Origin: JBEBVQ01 sp964527735
GTDB lineage: Bacteria > Bacteroidota > Bacteroidia > Chitinophagales > Chitinophagaceae
Assembly: GCA_964527735.1 (NCBI GenBank)
Contig: CAZGPG010000003.1
Location: forward strand, 62,001-126,000
Reading direction: 5' to 3'
DNA: 64,000 bases
Below, piece by piece: positions 62,977 to 64,000 of the stretch. The notes below the pieces were generated by a model. That model was not told where the DNA came from. It saw nothing but the letters and a program-made list of their open reading frames with translations, and did not search any database. A program made the translations under genes and the position numbers. How positions within the stretch are numbered: position 1 is the stretch's first letter; every line of letters begins with the position of its first letter.

Positions 62977-63888
62977 TCACCTATAGGAATATTCTAGAAC
63001 CGGATTAGCAAGAATATGTCCAAATAACTTTTTATTCAAATCAGGTAGTGGACAAGCTGCGATCAGTGGTTTCAAGTCTATCCTGAAGTCATAACTGATT
63101 GGAGTGTATTTCATGGATATTAATTCATCCATATCGTTTATCTGAGTTACTTTTTCATTATTCCTATGTACAGATAAAAAATAATCATAGAATTTAAAAT
63201 CCCCTCCTATGATGTTCTTTGACATCTGTATCCATTTTGAGGGGATACCATAAGCATCTGCAATAATCAAACCGTGTAATGAACTTGATATAATCCTTTC
63301 ACATGAGAGGATATCATTTACAAACTTCTTATAGTCGTCCCCGACTTCAATATCTATGATTTTAATTTCGGGATCAGCAGCCAATTCCTTCAAATAATCA
63401 ATATTTTTATCCGTATAATGTGGTACTATTCCTAATGCATATTGTTTATTTTTCTGTTCCGGATTATATACAAATGGCAGCAATAAAGCCGGATCCCCAT
63501 AAACCTCTTCACATGTGATAGCTGTTTCCCGAAGGCGCCGAAAAGTTAAAGGACCTCTTACAGCAGCTATTTTCAATTTTACATTGTGATTATGCAGATG
63601 ATCTCCGGATGAAATAAAGCCAGCACCCCAGACTCTGGTTTTCTCACTTACTGTTTTTAATCCCAAAGTGCTACCTACGATTAGGTAATGCTCTTGTCTA
63701 CCTCTGGGAAAGGGCAGATATTCTAAAAAAATGAGCTTTCTGGAAGTCAACTCTTTAACTAGAGAATAATTCAGAGCGTCCCCCAGATTTGCATAGTCTC
63801 CACTACCCAAAATATATAGTGAATCCGGGTAGAGTATATCTGTTATTTTTGATTTAAACTTTTTCGCCATATTAATATAACCGTACAT
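62977..63888 (-). CDS. Polysaccharide pyruvyl transferase family protein
   Basis: The 303-residue protein has YILGSGDYANLGDALNYSLV, GAGFISSGDHLH, YGDPALLLPF and ISSSLHGLIIADAYGIP, the signature of the pyruvyl transferase family (WcaK/CsaB) that adds ketal-linked pyruvate to surface glycans. The N-terminal M7 is an alternative start. It is the first gene of the operon inside this window; the operon may continue past the right edge, where the last 110 bases hold no gene. Confidence 0.9.
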   Translation of the reverse strand: MYGYINMAKKFKSKITDILYPDSLYILGSGDYANLGDALNYSLVKELTSRKLIFLEYLPFPRGRQEHYLIVGSTLGLKTVSEKTRVWGAGFISSGDHLHNHNVKLKIAAVRGPLTFRRLRETAITCEEVYGDPALLLPFVYNPEQKNKQYALGIVPHYTDKNIDYLKELAADPEIKIIDIEVGDDYKKFVNDILSCERIISSSLHGLIIADAYGIPSKWIQMSKNIIGGDFKFYDYFLSVHRNNEKVTQINDMDELISMKYTPISYDFRIDLKPLIAACPLPDLNKKLFGHILANPVLEYSYR

Positions 63889-64000
63889 AGTAATAAATTA
63901 CGTAAAAAATTTCTCTACTTCCTTACCATTAATACGGACCTTACTTTGTAAGTGAAGGAGCCGCTCTTTTCTTCTTTTTTGTTTTATTATATGAGATAGT

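Noticed and set aside
1..64000. tRNA, rRNA, integrase att sites
   Set aside because: I looked for tRNA-like clover leaves and rRNA segments and saw none; no integrase gene is present.

Overview
The window looks like the chromosome of a Bacteroidota bacterium, most likely of the Chitinophagales (Chitinophaga / Niastella type). The evidence is: many secreted proteins with type IX secretion (T9SS) C-terminal sorting domains of both type A (a YPNP motif then a short beta sandwich) and type B (the gliding-motility C-terminal domain with an FSPNGDG motif); Bacteroidota -7 promoter elements (TAnnTTTG) in front of many genes; weak Shine-Dalgarno signals; and typical housekeeping genes (ruvB, dnaX, recO, gltX, bshB1). 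Base composition is balanced over most of the window. It is visibly richer in A+T around the HipA/HipB pair (49.5-51.2 kb) and in the surface-polysaccharide cluster from about 58 kb onward. No rRNA, tRNA or CRISPR array was recognised.

Layout. 1-8.4 kb: the 3' part of a beta-helix/Ig T9SS protein, a LamG/PKD T9SS protein, a secreted PNGase F-like glycoamidase, a small unknown gene and a secreted M1 aminopeptidase. 8.4-18.4 kb: a housekeeping and envelope region with ruvB, a Bcp peroxiredoxin, an M23 endopeptidase, recO, bshB1, dnaX, an Omp85-type barrel protein and an M48 lipoprotein. 18.4-24.7 kb: a remnant of a RAYT-type transposase touching a REPIN-like repeat, then a minus-strand group of envelope genes (OstA-like, MCE/MlaD-like, and a peptidase-MA-like/propeller/barrel protein). 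24.7-36.2 kb: metallo-hydrolase, RluB-type pseudouridine synthase, amidohydrolase, YkgJ protein, a cytochrome-like T9SS protein, a UvrD helicase fused to a PD-(D/E)XK nuclease, a pterin dehydratase and a two-component pair. 36.3-45.5 kb: three consecutive T9SS surface proteins (kelch propeller, PKD type B, and a 1884-residue beta-helix/Ig-repeat adhesin-like protein). 45.7-52.8 kb: a MurG-like glycosyltransferase, two small unknowns, a TPR protein, the HipA/HipB pair and gltX. 52.9-63.9 kb: acyltransferases (one intact, one remnant) and a tightly packed minus-strand operon for a surface polysaccharide (methyltransferase, nucleotidyltransferase, epimerase, four glycosyltransferases, GNAT, polysaccharide deacetylase, pyruvyl transferase).

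The most notable non-coding content is a set of dispersed intergenic repeats. (1) A REP/REPIN-like family of 8-bp-stem palindromes occurs at five loci. Its stems show compensatory changes, two or three neighbouring genes take their stop codons from it, and one copy starts 2 bp after the C-terminal fragment of a RAYT-like (REP-associated tyrosine) transposase. (2) An exact array of ten 8-bp units is followed by four inverted units and forms a 56-bp perfect palindrome in front of gltX. (3) Two further repeat families and a strong 18-bp hairpin lie between convergent genes. The REPIN/RAYT pair and the 8-bp array are the best candidates for something not explained by ordinary annotation.
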